From assembly GCA_021808195.1 (NCBI GenBank), contig JAKBCE010000004.1:1-64000 (forward strand): a DNA stretch of 64,000 nt. Reading direction: 5' to 3'. Made by a program: the position numbers and the translations under genes. The stretch is from Pseudomonadota bacterium. Its GTDB lineage: Bacteria; Pseudomonadota; Gammaproteobacteria; Steroidobacterales; Steroidobacteraceae. Below the pieces are notes generated by a model. The model saw only the letters and a list, made by a program, of their open reading frames with translations, searched no databases and was not told the DNA's origin. Positions 1 to 8,711 of the stretch are shown one piece after another. Each line of letters begins with the position of its first letter. Position 1 is the first letter of the stretch.

Positions 1-300
1 CTTTAACCGCAACGGTATCGCCGGCACCGGATTCACACGCAACGGCATTGCTGGCACGGGGCTCTCGAACAAGGGCATCGCCGGGACCGGTTACACGCGC
101 AATGGCATTGCCGGGACTGGCTTTAACCGCAACGGTATCGCCGGCACCGGATTCACACGCAACGGCATTGCTGGCACGGGGCTCTCGAACAAGGGCATCG
201 CCGGGACCGGCTACACGCGCAATGGCATCGCCGGGACTGGCTTTAACCGCAACGGTATCGCCGGCACCGGATTCACACGTAACGGCATTGCTGGCACGGG
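1..300 (+). repeat. 30-bp tandem repeats in 120-bp higher-order units
   Basis: The segment 1-120 recurs at 121-240 with two changes seen, and 1-60 recurs again at 241-300 with one change. Each 120-bp block is four diverged 30-bp units encoding GIAGTG-based decapeptides. The changes I can see between blocks are synonymous third-position changes. The near identity implies recent duplication, unequal crossover or gene conversion, and copy number probably varies between strains. The array continues beyond the left edge. Confidence 0.9.
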
Positions 301-310
301 CCGCAAGTGA
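2..310 (+). CDS. Decapeptide-repeat protein, C-terminal part
   Basis: This is the 3' end of a gene that enters from the left edge. The frame beginning at base 2 is open to a TGA at 308-310. All visible residues are tandem 10-residue units of the form GIAGTG followed by four residues (FTRN, LSNK, YTRN or FNRN), ending in GIAGTGRK. Four different decapeptides form a 40-residue higher-order unit. The composition (Gly, Ala, Thr, Ile, Asn, no Cys) suggests a regular beta-structure or an extended surface or secreted protein, but I do not recognise the family and no N-terminus is available. A good intrinsic terminator follows 45 bases after the stop, which supports this frame and strand as the real one. 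The overlapping ORF from base 48 is a shadow. Confidence 0.75.
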   Translation, partial: FNRNGIAGTGFTRNGIAGTGLSNKGIAGTGYTRNGIAGTGFNRNGIAGTGFTRNGIAGTGLSNKGIAGTGYTRNGIAGTGFNRNGIAGTGFTRNGIAGTGRK

Positions 311-354
311 AATCCAAAATAAAAGACTAATACTTTACGTTTGGACGTTTAATC

Positions 355-395
355 CGCCGGCACTTCCCAGCAGGAACTGCCGGCGTTTTATTTTT
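355..395 (+). terminator. Intrinsic terminator after the repeat-protein gene
   Basis: An 8-bp perfect stem (CGCCGGCA at 355-362 with TGCCGGCG at 378-385) is topped by a second short stem (TTCC/GGAA). It is followed directly by TTTTATTTTT (386-395). It points on the plus strand and separates the repeat-protein gene from the convergent acyl-CoA synthetase gene. Confidence 0.85.
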
Positions 396-404
396 CGGAC
401 GCTG

Positions 405-2069
405 CTATCGGGCGAGTTCGGCACGCAGTTCCTTTCGCAGGATCTTCCCGACGTTGCTCTTGGGTAGTTCCTTGCGAAAATATACGTGCTTGGGGACCTT
501 GTAGCCTGCCAGGGATTTGCGGCAGTGCTGGATGATCTCCTCGGCGGTCACCGAGGTGTCCTTCAACACCACAAATAGTGCAACCACTTCGCCGGAATGC
601 TCGTCGGGCTGCGCAATGGCTGCAGCTTCCAAGACTCCGGGGTGTGTGACAGCGATCTCTTCCACCTCGTTTGGATAAACGTTGAAGCCTGACACGAGGA
701 TCATGTCCTTCTTGCGATCCTGCAGGTACACGTAGCCCTTCTGATCGATATAGCCGATATCTCCCGTGCGCAGCCAACCGTCAGGCAATAGTACCTTAGC
801 GGTCTCGTCGGGTCGGTTCCAGTAACCGCGCATGACTTGCGGGCCGCGCACGCAGACCTCGCCCGGTTCCCCGATAGGCAGGTCGTTGCCAGCGTCATCC
901 TTTACGGTGACTTCTGTTGATGGAACCGGCAGTCCAACCGAACCGTTGAAGTCATCGCCGATCGGATTGATAGCTACGGCCGGTGAAGTCTCGGTCAGAC
1001 CCCATGCCTGAGTGAGGACCTTGCCGGTGACCTCCTTCCAGCGCTGGGCCACTGCAGCCTGCACGGCCATGCCCCCGCCCAGAGTGATCTTCAGCTGACT
1101 GAAATCGACTTCTGCAAAACCGGGCGTATGCAGCAGCGCGTTGAACAGGGTGTTTACACCGCTGAAGAACTCGAATCGATGTCGTTTCATTTCGGCAACG
1201 AGGGCCGGAAAATCGCGAGCATTGATGATGAGAACGTTCTTCCAGCCCAGATAGGCGAACAACAGGCAATTCGCCGACAGCGCAAATATATGGTACAGGG
1301 GGATCGCCGTGACCAGAATGCCGGGCTCGCCCGAGAAGTAACCATCGATCCACTCGAGCGCCTGCAGAATATTCGCGCAGACATTGCCGTGCGTGAGCAT
1401 GGCGCCTTTGGCAACACCCGTCGTACCACCGGTGTATTGCAGAAAGGCCAGATCGTCTCCGCCCAGCGGTTGCGGCCGCCAATGCAGATGTCGACCGGCA
1501 CGAAGCGCTGCGCTCAGAGTCGTCGCACCGGGAATGCGCCAGGGTCGAACCTGCTTGCGGACGTGTCGGACGGCAAAATTTATGATCCAGCCCTTCGGAG
1601 CCGGCAGAAAATCACCGACGCCGGTCACCAGGATGTGCTTCAACCGGCTATGCGGTGCCACTTCCTGCACGACGTGCGCAAAATTCTCTAAGACGACGAT
1701 CGCCAGAGCGCCGGAATCCTCCAGCTGATGCGCAAGCTCCCGCGCGGTGTACAGCGGATTGGTGTTGACCACTACGAGACCGGCACGCAGTGCACCGAAC
1801 AGCGCGATCGGATACTGCAGACAATTGGGCAGCATGATGGCGATCCGATCGCCCTTGGCGAGCCCCACGGACTGCAGCCACGCTGCGAACGCGCGCGTCT
1901 GCTCATCGATATCCCCGTAGGTCAGCGTCGTACGAAATTGCTCGTACGCCGGTAGTTCGCGGTATGCGGTACAGGCGTGATCGACCAGTTCCGCGAGCGT
2001 ACTCAGGCGCTTCGCATCGATTTCGGCCGGTATCCCGGGAGGATAGGACTGCAGCCAGACTCGGTTCAT
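405..2069 (-). CDS. fadD: Long-chain fatty-acid--CoA ligase (FadD-like)
   Basis: A 554-residue AMP-forming acyl-CoA synthetase, close to the usual FadD length of about 560. It activates free fatty acids with ATP and CoA for beta-oxidation or lipid synthesis, at the inner face of the membrane. The P-loop-like signature YTGGTTGVAKG lies at residues 212-222. The FACS-type motif GWLRTGDIG and the C-terminal hinge and lysine region (SNVGKILRKELR) are present. The ATG start is preceded by an AAGGGG ribosome site about 7 bases upstream. It is convergent with the repeat-protein gene. Fatty-acid CoA ligases share these motifs, so the chain-length preference is inferred. Confidence 0.9.
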   Translation of the reverse strand: MNRVWLQSYPPGIPAEIDAKRLSTLAELVDHACTAYRELPAYEQFRTTLTYGDIDEQTRAFAAWLQSVGLAKGDRIAIMLPNCLQYPIALFGALRAGLVVVNTNPLYTARELAHQLEDSGALAIVVLENFAHVVQEVAPHSRLKHILVTGVGDFLPAPKGWIINFAVRHVRKQVRPWRIPGATTLSAALRAGRHLHWRPQPLGGDDLAFLQYTGGTTGVAKGAMLTHGNVCANILQALEWIDGYFSGEPGILVTAIPLYHIFALSANCLLFAYLGWKNVLIINARDFPALVAEMKRHRFEFFSGVNTLFNALLHTPGFAEVDFSQLKITLGGGMAVQAAVAQRWKEVTGKVLTQAWGLTETSPAVAINPIGDDFNGSVGLPVPSTEVTVKDDAGNDLPIGEPGEVCVRGPQVMRGYWNRPDETAKVLLPDGWLRTGDIGYIDQKGYVYLQDRKKDMILVSGFNVYPNEVEEIAVTHPGVLEAAAIAQPDEHSGEVVALFVVLKDTSVTAEEIIQHCRKSLAGYKVPKHVYFRKELPKSNVGKILRKELRAELAR

Positions 2070-2334
2070 CGCGACGCCCCTTCTGATCTGTCACCTGCAA
2101 CGCGTCCGCCTTCACGTGGCAGTTGCGCGCTTGCGAGCGGACCAGTGTAGCGTGCCGCACAGATGCGCGGAATCGGCGCTGAACCGCGCAGTCGCTGTGC
2201 GGCAACTCACGGAAACCCGCCCCGCCGATGATTATCCTCCCCGCAGTCATACTTCGGGCCGCACAAGCGCCGCTCAGACGCATGCGCCCCGGTACTCGAC
2301 CGAGCCGCGCCGTCTGTCCCGTGGAGAGCGTTTC

Positions 2335-2835
2335 TTGGGTAAATCGCGACAGTTCACCACTTCGGGCCGATCCGTCAGCGAGCCGATCGAGAGCGATGTC
2401 CTCGAGCAGACTGCCTCGATCGAAGGGCCCTGGCCGGGTCTTGGCAAGTCCTATGGTCTAGACCCGACTCCCATCCCGGAGGGGTGGATTCTGGATGGTG
2501 CGCCGAGTGCCCGAGAGAAAGTGCTGGCGCGCAGTACCGATGGCGCGGCCTTGGCATTTATGTGGGACTGCACGAGCGGGCGCTTCCATTGGGAATACGT
2601 GGCCGAGGAAATCGTGCATGTTCTACAGGGCTGTGCACTGGTTGAAATTGCCGGCGTGAGCTGCCGCCTGCAGATCGGCGATACCCATGTGTTTCCGGGC
2701 GGCTCGCGCTTCCGCTGGACGGTGCCCGATTATGTGCGCATCGTGAGCCTACGCCTGCAGCCGGTGAGCCACCCGCTCGGCAGCCGGCTGCAGGCCGCGC
2801 TCGGCGGATCATGGCGGTCACGCCGCCCGCGTTGA
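2335..2835 (+). CDS. Small cupin-domain protein (DUF861-like)
   Basis: About 166 residues. The second half is a single cupin barrel: FMWDCTSGRFHWEY, then an EEIVHVLQG segment, a G-D-x-H-x-F-PGGS turn and a final RIVSL strand. This resembles cupin_3/DUF861 proteins such as EutQ and ureidoglycine hydrolase relatives, which use the barrel for metal-dependent or sugar or amino-acid binding. The substrate cannot be told. The frame is open from an ATG at 2116, but the first 70 residues are Arg/Pro-rich and look non-coding. I prefer the TTG at 2335, which has GGAGAG 8 bases upstream. It lies alone between two minus-strand genes. Confidence 0.6.
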   Translation: MGKSRQFTTSGRSVSEPIESDVLEQTASIEGPWPGLGKSYGLDPTPIPEGWILDGAPSAREKVLARSTDGAALAFMWDCTSGRFHWEYVAEEIVHVLQGCALVEIAGVSCRLQIGDTHVFPGGSRFRWTVPDYVRIVSLRLQPVSHPLGSRLQAALGGSWRSRRPR

Positions 2836-2854
2836 GGCGGGTCCGCTGGTCTGC

Positions 2855-3694
2855 TCAGTCGACCGCGCCGCGCTGCAGCGGGCTGTTGCCCAAAAAGATC
2901 TCAATCTTGTCCCGATAGGTGCGTGAGAGCTTCAGTTCTTGCCCGCCCTCAAGAGTGAGAAAGTACTCCCCGTTCATATGGGCGCGCAGGCTCTTCACGA
3001 AGCGCAGATTGACGATCGTGGAGCGGTGCACTCGCTGGAACATGCGCGGATCGAGCACACCCTCGAGCTCCTTCATGGTTCCACGCAGAATGTGGGTCGT
3101 GCCCTCCGCATGCACGCACATGTAGTCCCCGGCCGCGTCGATCCACTGAATCGAGGCGACCGGCACGCGCGCGGTATGCCGTCCCTGACGGATCGGCAGG
3201 ATGTGCGGATGGCTTGATTCGATCGCGTTACTGCCGTGCTCGAGGAGGGTCTCGAGTTCGAGTTCGCCCGAGCCGGTGATCTCGGCCACCACTTCCATCA
3301 GCTTATCCCGCTGATCGACTGCGTGACGTGCCTGCAGGTTCTGGCGGATCCGCTCGAGGGTCATCTCGACACGACGCTCATCCAGCGGTTTCAGCAGATA
3401 GTCCACCGCGTGCGCCTCGAATGCGCGCAGCGCGTATTGATCAAAGGCGGTGACGAACACGATGAGCGGCACGCTCTCTTGTGGCAGGCGCGCGAGCACT
3501 TCAAATCCCGACAGCATCGGCATCTGAATGTCCAGAAACACCACGTCTGGTCGCTCGCGCTGAATCAAGCCAACCGCGTCGCGTCCATTACCGCACTCCG
3601 CGATGACTTCAAAATCCGGTGTCTTGCGCAGCAAGCGCTCGAGGCCGCGCCTGGAGAGCGCCTCGTCGTCGACGATGACGGTCTTGATCTTCAT
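2855..3694 (-). CDS. LytTR-family response regulator
   Basis: A 279-residue two-domain regulator. An N-terminal receiver carries the acidic pair D9-D10, phospho-acceptor D55 in VFLDIQMP, and the conserved Thr and Lys (VTAFDQY, LLKP). A C-terminal LytTR DNA-binding domain covers about residues 165-270 (IQWIDAAGDYMCVH, RVHRSTIVNL). Such regulators bind direct repeats as dimers. No histidine kinase is adjacent, so it is an orphan here. It is a paralogue of the AlgR-type protein at 53483-54214. The neighbour upstream on the same strand is the EAL-like protein, about 80 bases away. Confidence 0.9.
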   Translation of the reverse strand: MKIKTVIVDDEALSRRGLERLLRKTPDFEVIAECGNGRDAVGLIQRERPDVVFLDIQMPMLSGFEVLARLPQESVPLIVFVTAFDQYALRAFEAHAVDYLLKPLDERRVEMTLERIRQNLQARHAVDQRDKLMEVVAEITGSGELELETLLEHGSNAIESSHPHILPIRQGRHTARVPVASIQWIDAAGDYMCVHAEGTTHILRGTMKELEGVLDPRMFQRVHRSTIVNLRFVKSLRAHMNGEYFLTLEGGQELKLSRTYRDKIEIFLGNSPLQRGAVD

Positions 3695-3772
3695 GCTTCT
3701 CGAACCGCGCGCTGCTTCGGACGGCGGTGAGCCGCGAGCTTACCTTATCTTGGCACTCTGATGCGCGCAGCC

Positions 3773-5209
3773 TCAGCCGGCCGCCGGCGCCGGCCCCTGC
3801 AGCCGCGCAATCGGCAACGGCCGCGCCAGAATCGGACCCTGTCCGAAGTCGCAGCCGACGGCCGTCAGCCAGCGCAACGTCTGCTGGGACTCGATTTGTT
3901 GCGCCGCACAGTGAATCCCCAGCACCTTGACCGCCTGGACGATTGCCACCACCAGAGCCTGCGCGAGCTTGTCCTTCAGTGCGGCCGCACTCAGGCGGGC
4001 ATCAATCTTCACCAGCCGCACCGCTTTGGAGCGCAGCAGCGGCACCACGGCCGAATCGAAGGAAAAACCATCGATCACCACGAAACAGCCGAGCCGTTCG
4101 CAGCCGCCGATGAACCGCTCCACCTGCGCCCGCCGCTGCGTGCACAGCGGCTCGGCGATCTCGAATCCGACGCTGTCGGGGGAAATCCCGCTGCGAGTAA
4201 AGCCGGCGCTCAGGCGGCGCAAGAACTGCTCATCCTCAAGGGTCGCAATCGAGAGGTTGAGGGTGAAGCAGGTGGGCTCCTGGGTCCAATCCGGCCGGTG
4301 CGCGCCCATCCAGGCGAGCAGGCCGTCGACCGCCAGTGCGTCGAGTGTGGCCGGATCGCGATTCTGTCTGGGAGTTCCGCGGGGCAGCACCTCGAAACGA
4401 CGCATGCGCCCACCACTGCGCAGCTTGACGAACGGCAACACCTCGAGCGTCACCGCCTCGCTGGCGGCATGCTGGGCGGCGGGCGGGGATGAAACGGGAG
4501 GCGGCGGCTGCCAAGCTCGTGGCGGCTGGGGCGGGGGTGAAATCGCGACCGCTGGCGGCACCGCCGCCGCTTCCACCGCTGGGGCTTGTGATTCGGCTAC
4601 GAGTGATAGTTCGCTCTGTTCCAGAAACGCGTCGACCGCCGCGGGCGTCAGGTCCCGCGCGATCGAAGCGTGCGGGCCGCTGGCCGTGTCGCTCGGCGAC
4701 CCATCGGCCAGTGACAGCACCAGTCCGGTTGGATCGTGATCGACCCGCCGTGCTGCCGCCGGCCGAATCGCCGCGGTGAGCTCATGCACCTGCGCGAGCA
4801 CCGGCGCTGTGGAGATCCTCACCAGCAGACTTTCGCCCGTCGACTTCGTGTCCGCGAGCACCATGATGAGACCGCTCAACGCGGTCTGCTGGGCGCGCAC
4901 TGCGAGGAACACCGCAACGCGACCGTCTTCCACTCGCTGCTCGAAGCCTTCGTCACTTTCGCTGGCGGCGAGGCGGTCCAGAGCATCGATCACCAACTGA
5001 TGCTCGTCCGGACCGAGCGCCCCCTCGCTCAACCACAATACGTTGCATTGCGTGTCGTAGATCGACACCGAGTGCAGGCGCAGCGGCGGCAGCGCCTCGC
5101 ACAGACGTCGACCGATCGATTCAACACTGGGCGGCGCGCTCTCGGTGGCGGCATCGATCTCTGTGGAGTGGGCGGTGTGCACGGCCGCCGAGTGCATGAC
5201 ATTTCCCAT
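3773..5209 (-). CDS. Degenerate EAL-domain protein
   Basis: 478 residues. An N-terminal region (about 30-175) has the look of a small sensory fold. A Pro/Ala-rich linker (about 205-250) and an EAL phosphodiesterase-like domain (about 255-470) follow. EAL landmarks are recognisable: FEVLPR for EALxR, LNLS with the metal Asn, FEIAEP with the Glu, VKID with the Lys, and GQG near the end. However, the DDFG loop reads VIDGFS (second Asp lost) and the AEGVE motif reads AAQQIE (Glu lost). Loss of two metal or catalytic acids predicts no c-di-GMP hydrolysis, so a c-di-GMP-binding or protein-interaction role is inferred. Start chosen at MGNVMHS. Confidence 0.75.
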   Translation of the reverse strand: MGNVMHSAAVHTAHSTEIDAATESAPPSVESIGRRLCEALPPLRLHSVSIYDTQCNVLWLSEGALGPDEHQLVIDALDRLAASESDEGFEQRVEDGRVAVFLAVRAQQTALSGLIMVLADTKSTGESLLVRISTAPVLAQVHELTAAIRPAAARRVDHDPTGLVLSLADGSPSDTASGPHASIARDLTPAAVDAFLEQSELSLVAESQAPAVEAAAVPPAVAISPPPQPPRAWQPPPPVSSPPAAQHAASEAVTLEVLPFVKLRSGGRMRRFEVLPRGTPRQNRDPATLDALAVDGLLAWMGAHRPDWTQEPTCFTLNLSIATLEDEQFLRRLSAGFTRSGISPDSVGFEIAEPLCTQRRAQVERFIGGCERLGCFVVIDGFSFDSAVVPLLRSKAVRLVKIDARLSAAALKDKLAQALVVAIVQAVKVLGIHCAAQQIESQQTLRWLTAVGCDFGQGPILARPLPIARLQGPAPAAG

Positions 5210-5602
5210 GGCAAGTCGGAATGAAGGCTGGAGGTAGTCGCTGTAGTCAAAGAGTGACAGCCTGACCCGAGCGCCGCCGTGAACTCTCTCCCGTTCCGTC
5301 AGCTCGCTTCGGTTTCGCGAATTCCGCCGGCCCGATCTTTGTCATAACAGCTTGTCATATTCACACTGCTCGCGGATGCGGATGCGTGTGTTTTTACATA
5401 TGGGCAATCGAGAGCGCCAGCACCAGACCGGGCACCGCAGTGACCGGGTACCGCAGTGACCGCGGCACCGCCGGGGCATGACGCCGTGCCGCCCCTCCGT
5501 CCAGCCTCAACCTACCGACGGGAAGGAATGTTACCCGACGGTAGGATAAAGTAAAAAAACGGTTAAACTAGAGCCATTCATCCCTGCCCGCGGAGATCGA
5601 CC
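5210..5602. other. 393-bp intergenic region between divergent genes
   Basis: No open frame with coding character is seen. It must hold the promoters of the EAL-like gene (leftward) and the acyl-CoA dehydrogenase (rightward). It contains a short direct repeat (ACCGCAGTGACC, two copies near 5435-5462) and, nearer the dehydrogenase, the inverted repeat listed separately. An A/T-rich tract (GATAAAGTAAAAAAACGG) follows at about 5545-5562. Confidence 0.6.
5511..5545. promoter_or_regulatory. 12-bp inverted repeat, possible operator of acyl-CoA dehydrogenase
   Basis: CCTACCGACGGG (5511-5522) and CCCGACGGTAGG (5534-5545) form an imperfect inverted repeat, 11 of 12 positions paired, with an 11-bp spacer. 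The CCGACGG cores begin 21 bp apart, two helical turns. It sits 58 bp upstream of the dehydrogenase start. The geometry fits a dimeric repressor of the kind (TetR or GntR family) that often controls fatty-acid genes, but the regulator is unknown. Confidence 0.5.
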
Positions 5603-7381
5603 ATGTATCGTGCGCCGCTGAGAGAGCTGCGTTTCGTGCTCGAGGAGTTGCTGGGTGCAGACGCCCTGGCCGCCTGCCCCGCCTACGCAGAGTATTCCGA
5701 CGAACTGGGCGCCTCGATCCTCGATGAGGCCGGACGCTTCGCCGAATCGGTGCTCGACCCGCTGAACCGCCCGGGTGACCGCGAGGGCGCGCACTGGAGC
5801 GCACAGGGCGTGCGTACCCCCGAGGGCTTCAAGGATGCCTATCGGCAGTTCACGGCGGGCGGCTGGCCGCAGCTCGGCGCCGATCCTCGTTTCGGCGGCC
5901 AGCGGGTGCCGCAGGCGCTCGACAGTGCCGTGCAAGAGATTCTGGCCTCGGCCAATCTCGCCTTCAAGCTCTGCCCGATGCTCACGCATGGCGCGGTGCA
6001 TGCGCTCGCGCTGTCGGCTTCTCCGGCCCAGCAGCAACTGTACCTGCCGCGGATGGTCCGCGGGGAGTGGACCGGCACGATGGTGCTCACCGAGCCGCAG
6101 GCCGGCTCGGACCTCGGACTGATCCGCACCCGTGCGGTGCCCGAGGGTGATCATTACCGCGTGTTCGGCCAGAAGATATTCATCACCTGGGGCGATCACG
6201 ATTTCACCGAGAACACGATCCACATGGTGCTCGCGCGAATCGACGGAGCACCAACGGGCGTCAAGGGCATCTCGCTGTTCATCGTGCCGAAAGTGCTGGT
6301 CAACCCGGACGGCTCGCTCGGCGAGCGCAACGAAGTGAAGTGCATGTCCGTCGAGCACAAGCTCGGCATCCACGCCAGCCCCACCTGCGTCATGCAGTTC
6401 GGCCAGGACAAGGGCGCCATTGGCTACCTGGTGGGCGAGCCGAATCACGGCCTGGAATACATGTTCGTCATGATGAACACGGCCCGGCTCGCGGTCGGCG
6501 TCGAAGGCTATGCCGTCGGCGAGCGCGCACTGCAGCAGGCGAGCGAATATGCGCGCACGCGCCTGCAGGGCAAGCCGCCGGGCAAGACAGGGCATGCACC
6601 TGCGCCGATCATTCAGCATCCAGACGTCAGGCGCATGCTGCTCACGATGAAATCCTGCACGGAAGCCTCGCGCGCGCTGGCCCTGTATGCGGGTCTGCAG
6701 CTCGACCTGGGCGCGCACCATCCTGAGCAGGCCGTGCGCCGCGCGGCGCTGGATCGCGGCGAGCTGCTGATCCCGATCGTCAAGGGCTGGTGCACGGAAA
6801 CGGGCAATGAGACGGCGGCAATCGGCATGCAGGTGCACGGCGGCATGGGCTTCATCGAGGAAACCGGCGCGGCCCAATATCTGCGCGACGTGCGGATCAC
6901 GACGATTTACGAGGGTACTACCGGCATTCAGTCGAACGATCTGATCGGCCGCAAGCTCACCCGAGACCGTGGCGCAGCGATGGCTGCATTCCTGGCGGAA
7001 ATGCAGCGTGAGCTGCGCGCTTCGGACCCCAAAGATGCCGCGGTAGTTGAGACGCGCGAGGCGACGCTGCGCGCAGTGGCGCTGCTCGAGCGCACGACTC
7101 AATCGCTGCTCACCAGTTTGGGCCACCAGCCGGAACGGGCGTTCGCCGTGTCCGTGCCGTACCTGAAACTGTGCGGCGTAGTGATCGGAGGTTGGCTGCT
7201 CGCCCGCTCGGCGGCGCTGGCGGCCAACCGGATCGAGGGCGAGGGCCGCGCGTTCTATCAGGCCAAGATCCGCACCGCGCATTTCTATGCCAAGCAGATT
7301 CTGCCCCAATCGTTGGGACTCGCGCAGATCGTGGAAGAAGGCGCGGATAGCGTGCTCGCGACAGACGCCGAGCTCGTCTGA
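5603..7381 (+). CDS. Acyl-CoA dehydrogenase, DmdC/FadE5-type
   Basis: 592 residues, the long form of acyl-CoA dehydrogenase (about 590-600), rather than the 380-residue standard form. FAD-dependent alpha,beta-dehydrogenation of an acyl-CoA, feeding electrons to ETF. Visible: N-terminal extension, FAD-contact motif MVLTEPQAGSDLG (160-172), GVKGISLF, and the catalytic Glu region YEGTTGIQSND. The extra C-terminal helical domain is present. The family includes 3-methylmercaptopropionyl-CoA dehydrogenase and broad-range fatty-acyl dehydrogenases, so the substrate is open. An ATG start follows an upstream inverted repeat. A long complementary-strand ORF of the same length is a codon-usage shadow. 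Confidence 0.9.
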   Translation: MYRAPLRELRFVLEELLGADALAACPAYAEYSDELGASILDEAGRFAESVLDPLNRPGDREGAHWSAQGVRTPEGFKDAYRQFTAGGWPQLGADPRFGGQRVPQALDSAVQEILASANLAFKLCPMLTHGAVHALALSASPAQQQLYLPRMVRGEWTGTMVLTEPQAGSDLGLIRTRAVPEGDHYRVFGQKIFITWGDHDFTENTIHMVLARIDGAPTGVKGISLFIVPKVLVNPDGSLGERNEVKCMSVEHKLGIHASPTCVMQFGQDKGAIGYLVGEPNHGLEYMFVMMNTARLAVGVEGYAVGERALQQASEYARTRLQGKPPGKTGHAPAPIIQHPDVRRMLLTMKSCTEASRALALYAGLQLDLGAHHPEQAVRRAALDRGELLIPIVKGWCTETGNETAAIGMQVHGGMGFIEETGAAQYLRDVRITTIYEGTTGIQSNDLIGRKLTRDRGAAMAAFLAEMQRELRASDPKDAAVVETREATLRAVALLERTTQSLLTSLGHQPERAFAVSVPYLKLCGVVIGGWLLARSAALAANRIEGEGRAFYQAKIRTAHFYAKQILPQSLGLAQIVEEGADSVLATDAELV

Positions 7382-7408
7382 TTCGCCCGCACCGCGCCGC
7401 TCGATCCC

Positions 7409-8701
7409 CTAGCGGTCTGGCGGCACTCGCAGCCGCAGCGGCGGCGGCTCATTGAGCCCGTCGATAAACGCCTGACGCCGCTGCGGTGTGAGACGCGCCC
7501 AGTCGAGCTTGTGCGCTGGGAGCCGGGCGAGCTGCGCATCGCTGATCGAGGCGCTCGCACGCGCCCGACTGACCCAGCGTGGTGCCAGTTGCACGGTGCT
7601 CCCATGTTTGAGCACATCGACTATCGCAGCGGCAACGCGCAGATCGAGCGTCAGGTCGCTGTGCGCGACCGTCGTGTAATAAGCCTGCATCCCAGCCGGG
7701 GCGGCGCTCGCCGTGGGGACGGTTCCATCGCCACCGCGCCTCACCGTGTAGAGAAAGCCTTCTGCCCTGCGCTCGACGGCGGTAACGGTCTTGCGCCCCA
7801 CACCGGCAATGGCCGTGATGCGATCGTCAGGCGCCGGCAACGCGGCGCGAAATTGCCGCGCGCTCTGCAGCAACGCCGGCCTCGGCGCCGGTCCGCCGAC
7901 CGGCCACTGGCTCGGATCGGTCGGATCGAGTTCGCCGCGACCGGGCTCGGGCAGCATCTGATACAGGCTAGGGAAGGCGCCGAACACCCGCTCCGCCAGC
8001 TCCGTCGCCGAGCGGCCCAGATCCAACCGCGCTATGTTTCGGACGACCGCATACGTTCCGCGCAACGCCTGCAGTGGCGCGAACGCGCCCAGGTTCGGCG
8101 TACCCAGCAGCACCAGCCGCCGCACATGCCCGGTGCCCGCCTGGCCGAGGGCGATACGGCTCACTAAGCCTCCCATGCTGTGCGCGACGATCGCCGTCGG
8201 GTGCGGTGCATGTTCGCGCAAGCGAGCCGCCAGCGACTCCCCGAGCGAGACGATATCGAGCCGCCAATCGTAATCGTGCAGGGTGACGGGAAAGCCTGCG
8301 GCGCGTAATCGCAGCTTGAGCTTCAGATGCGAATACAGGATGACGCCGAGTGACACGATCGGCGCGCCAGCGTCCGGGTCGAGCAATGCGAGCCGTCCGC
8401 TCTGGATGTCGAGTGGATCGAGCCAGAGGACGTCGTCGGGCAGCGGCGCTCGCCGGCGCATGCCGAGTTGTGAGCCGAGAATACCGGGCACGATGAATAC
8501 GCGCGGTAGCGACTCATCGACCGGCAGAGCGGCCGCGGCCCTGGCGAGCTGCGCCAGCTCACGGTACTCGCGCGCGCCGAAATAGGCCTCCAGCACCGCA
8601 CGTTGATCGCCCGAAACCAGCAGCCGTTCGACTTCGGCGTCGTTGTGGCTAAAGCGATCATAGGGTGTGACGTGCTCGGTGACTGCGCAAAATGGACTCA
8701 C
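7409..8701 (-). CDS. Lipase/LCAT-like alpha/beta hydrolase
   Basis: About 430 residues. The hydrolase fold opens with VFIVPGILGSQLG (oxyanion region), and the nucleophile elbow is AHSMGG. The layout (PGILGS then a DYDWR segment then HSMGG) resembles lecithin:cholesterol acyltransferase-like and PGAP1-like esterases acting on lipids. Later Asp/His of the triad are likely in DGTVPTASA and VAHSDL. The frame is open upstream to 8794, but that would overlap oxyR by 83 bases. The GTG at 8701 begins ten bases after the oxyR stop and is preferred. No signal peptide is evident. Confidence 0.75.
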   Translation of the reverse strand: MSPFCAVTEHVTPYDRFSHNDAEVERLLVSGDQRAVLEAYFGAREYRELAQLARAAAALPVDESLPRVFIVPGILGSQLGMRRRAPLPDDVLWLDPLDIQSGRLALLDPDAGAPIVSLGVILYSHLKLKLRLRAAGFPVTLHDYDWRLDIVSLGESLAARLREHAPHPTAIVAHSMGGLVSRIALGQAGTGHVRRLVLLGTPNLGAFAPLQALRGTYAVVRNIARLDLGRSATELAERVFGAFPSLYQMLPEPGRGELDPTDPSQWPVGGPAPRPALLQSARQFRAALPAPDDRITAIAGVGRKTVTAVERRAEGFLYTVRRGGDGTVPTASAAPAGMQAYYTTVAHSDLTLDLRVAAAIVDVLKHGSTVQLAPRWVSRARASASISDAQLARLPAHKLDWARLTPQRRQAFIDGLNEPPPLRLRVPPDR

Positions 8702-8711
8702 GGCGACTCGA

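Noticed and set aside
1..300. CRISPR array
   Set aside because: Units are directly contiguous 30-mers without unique spacers and encode an in-frame repeat protein.
5430..5462. Short direct repeat ACCGCAGTGACC as a mobile-element footprint
   Set aside because: Only two 12-bp copies with no inverted ends or transposase; too little to interpret.
5531..7309. 592-residue open frame on the minus strand
   Set aside because: It mirrors the acyl-CoA dehydrogenase in the antisense frame; the product is Arg/His/Gln/Ala-rich with no motif, a usual shadow in GC-rich genes.
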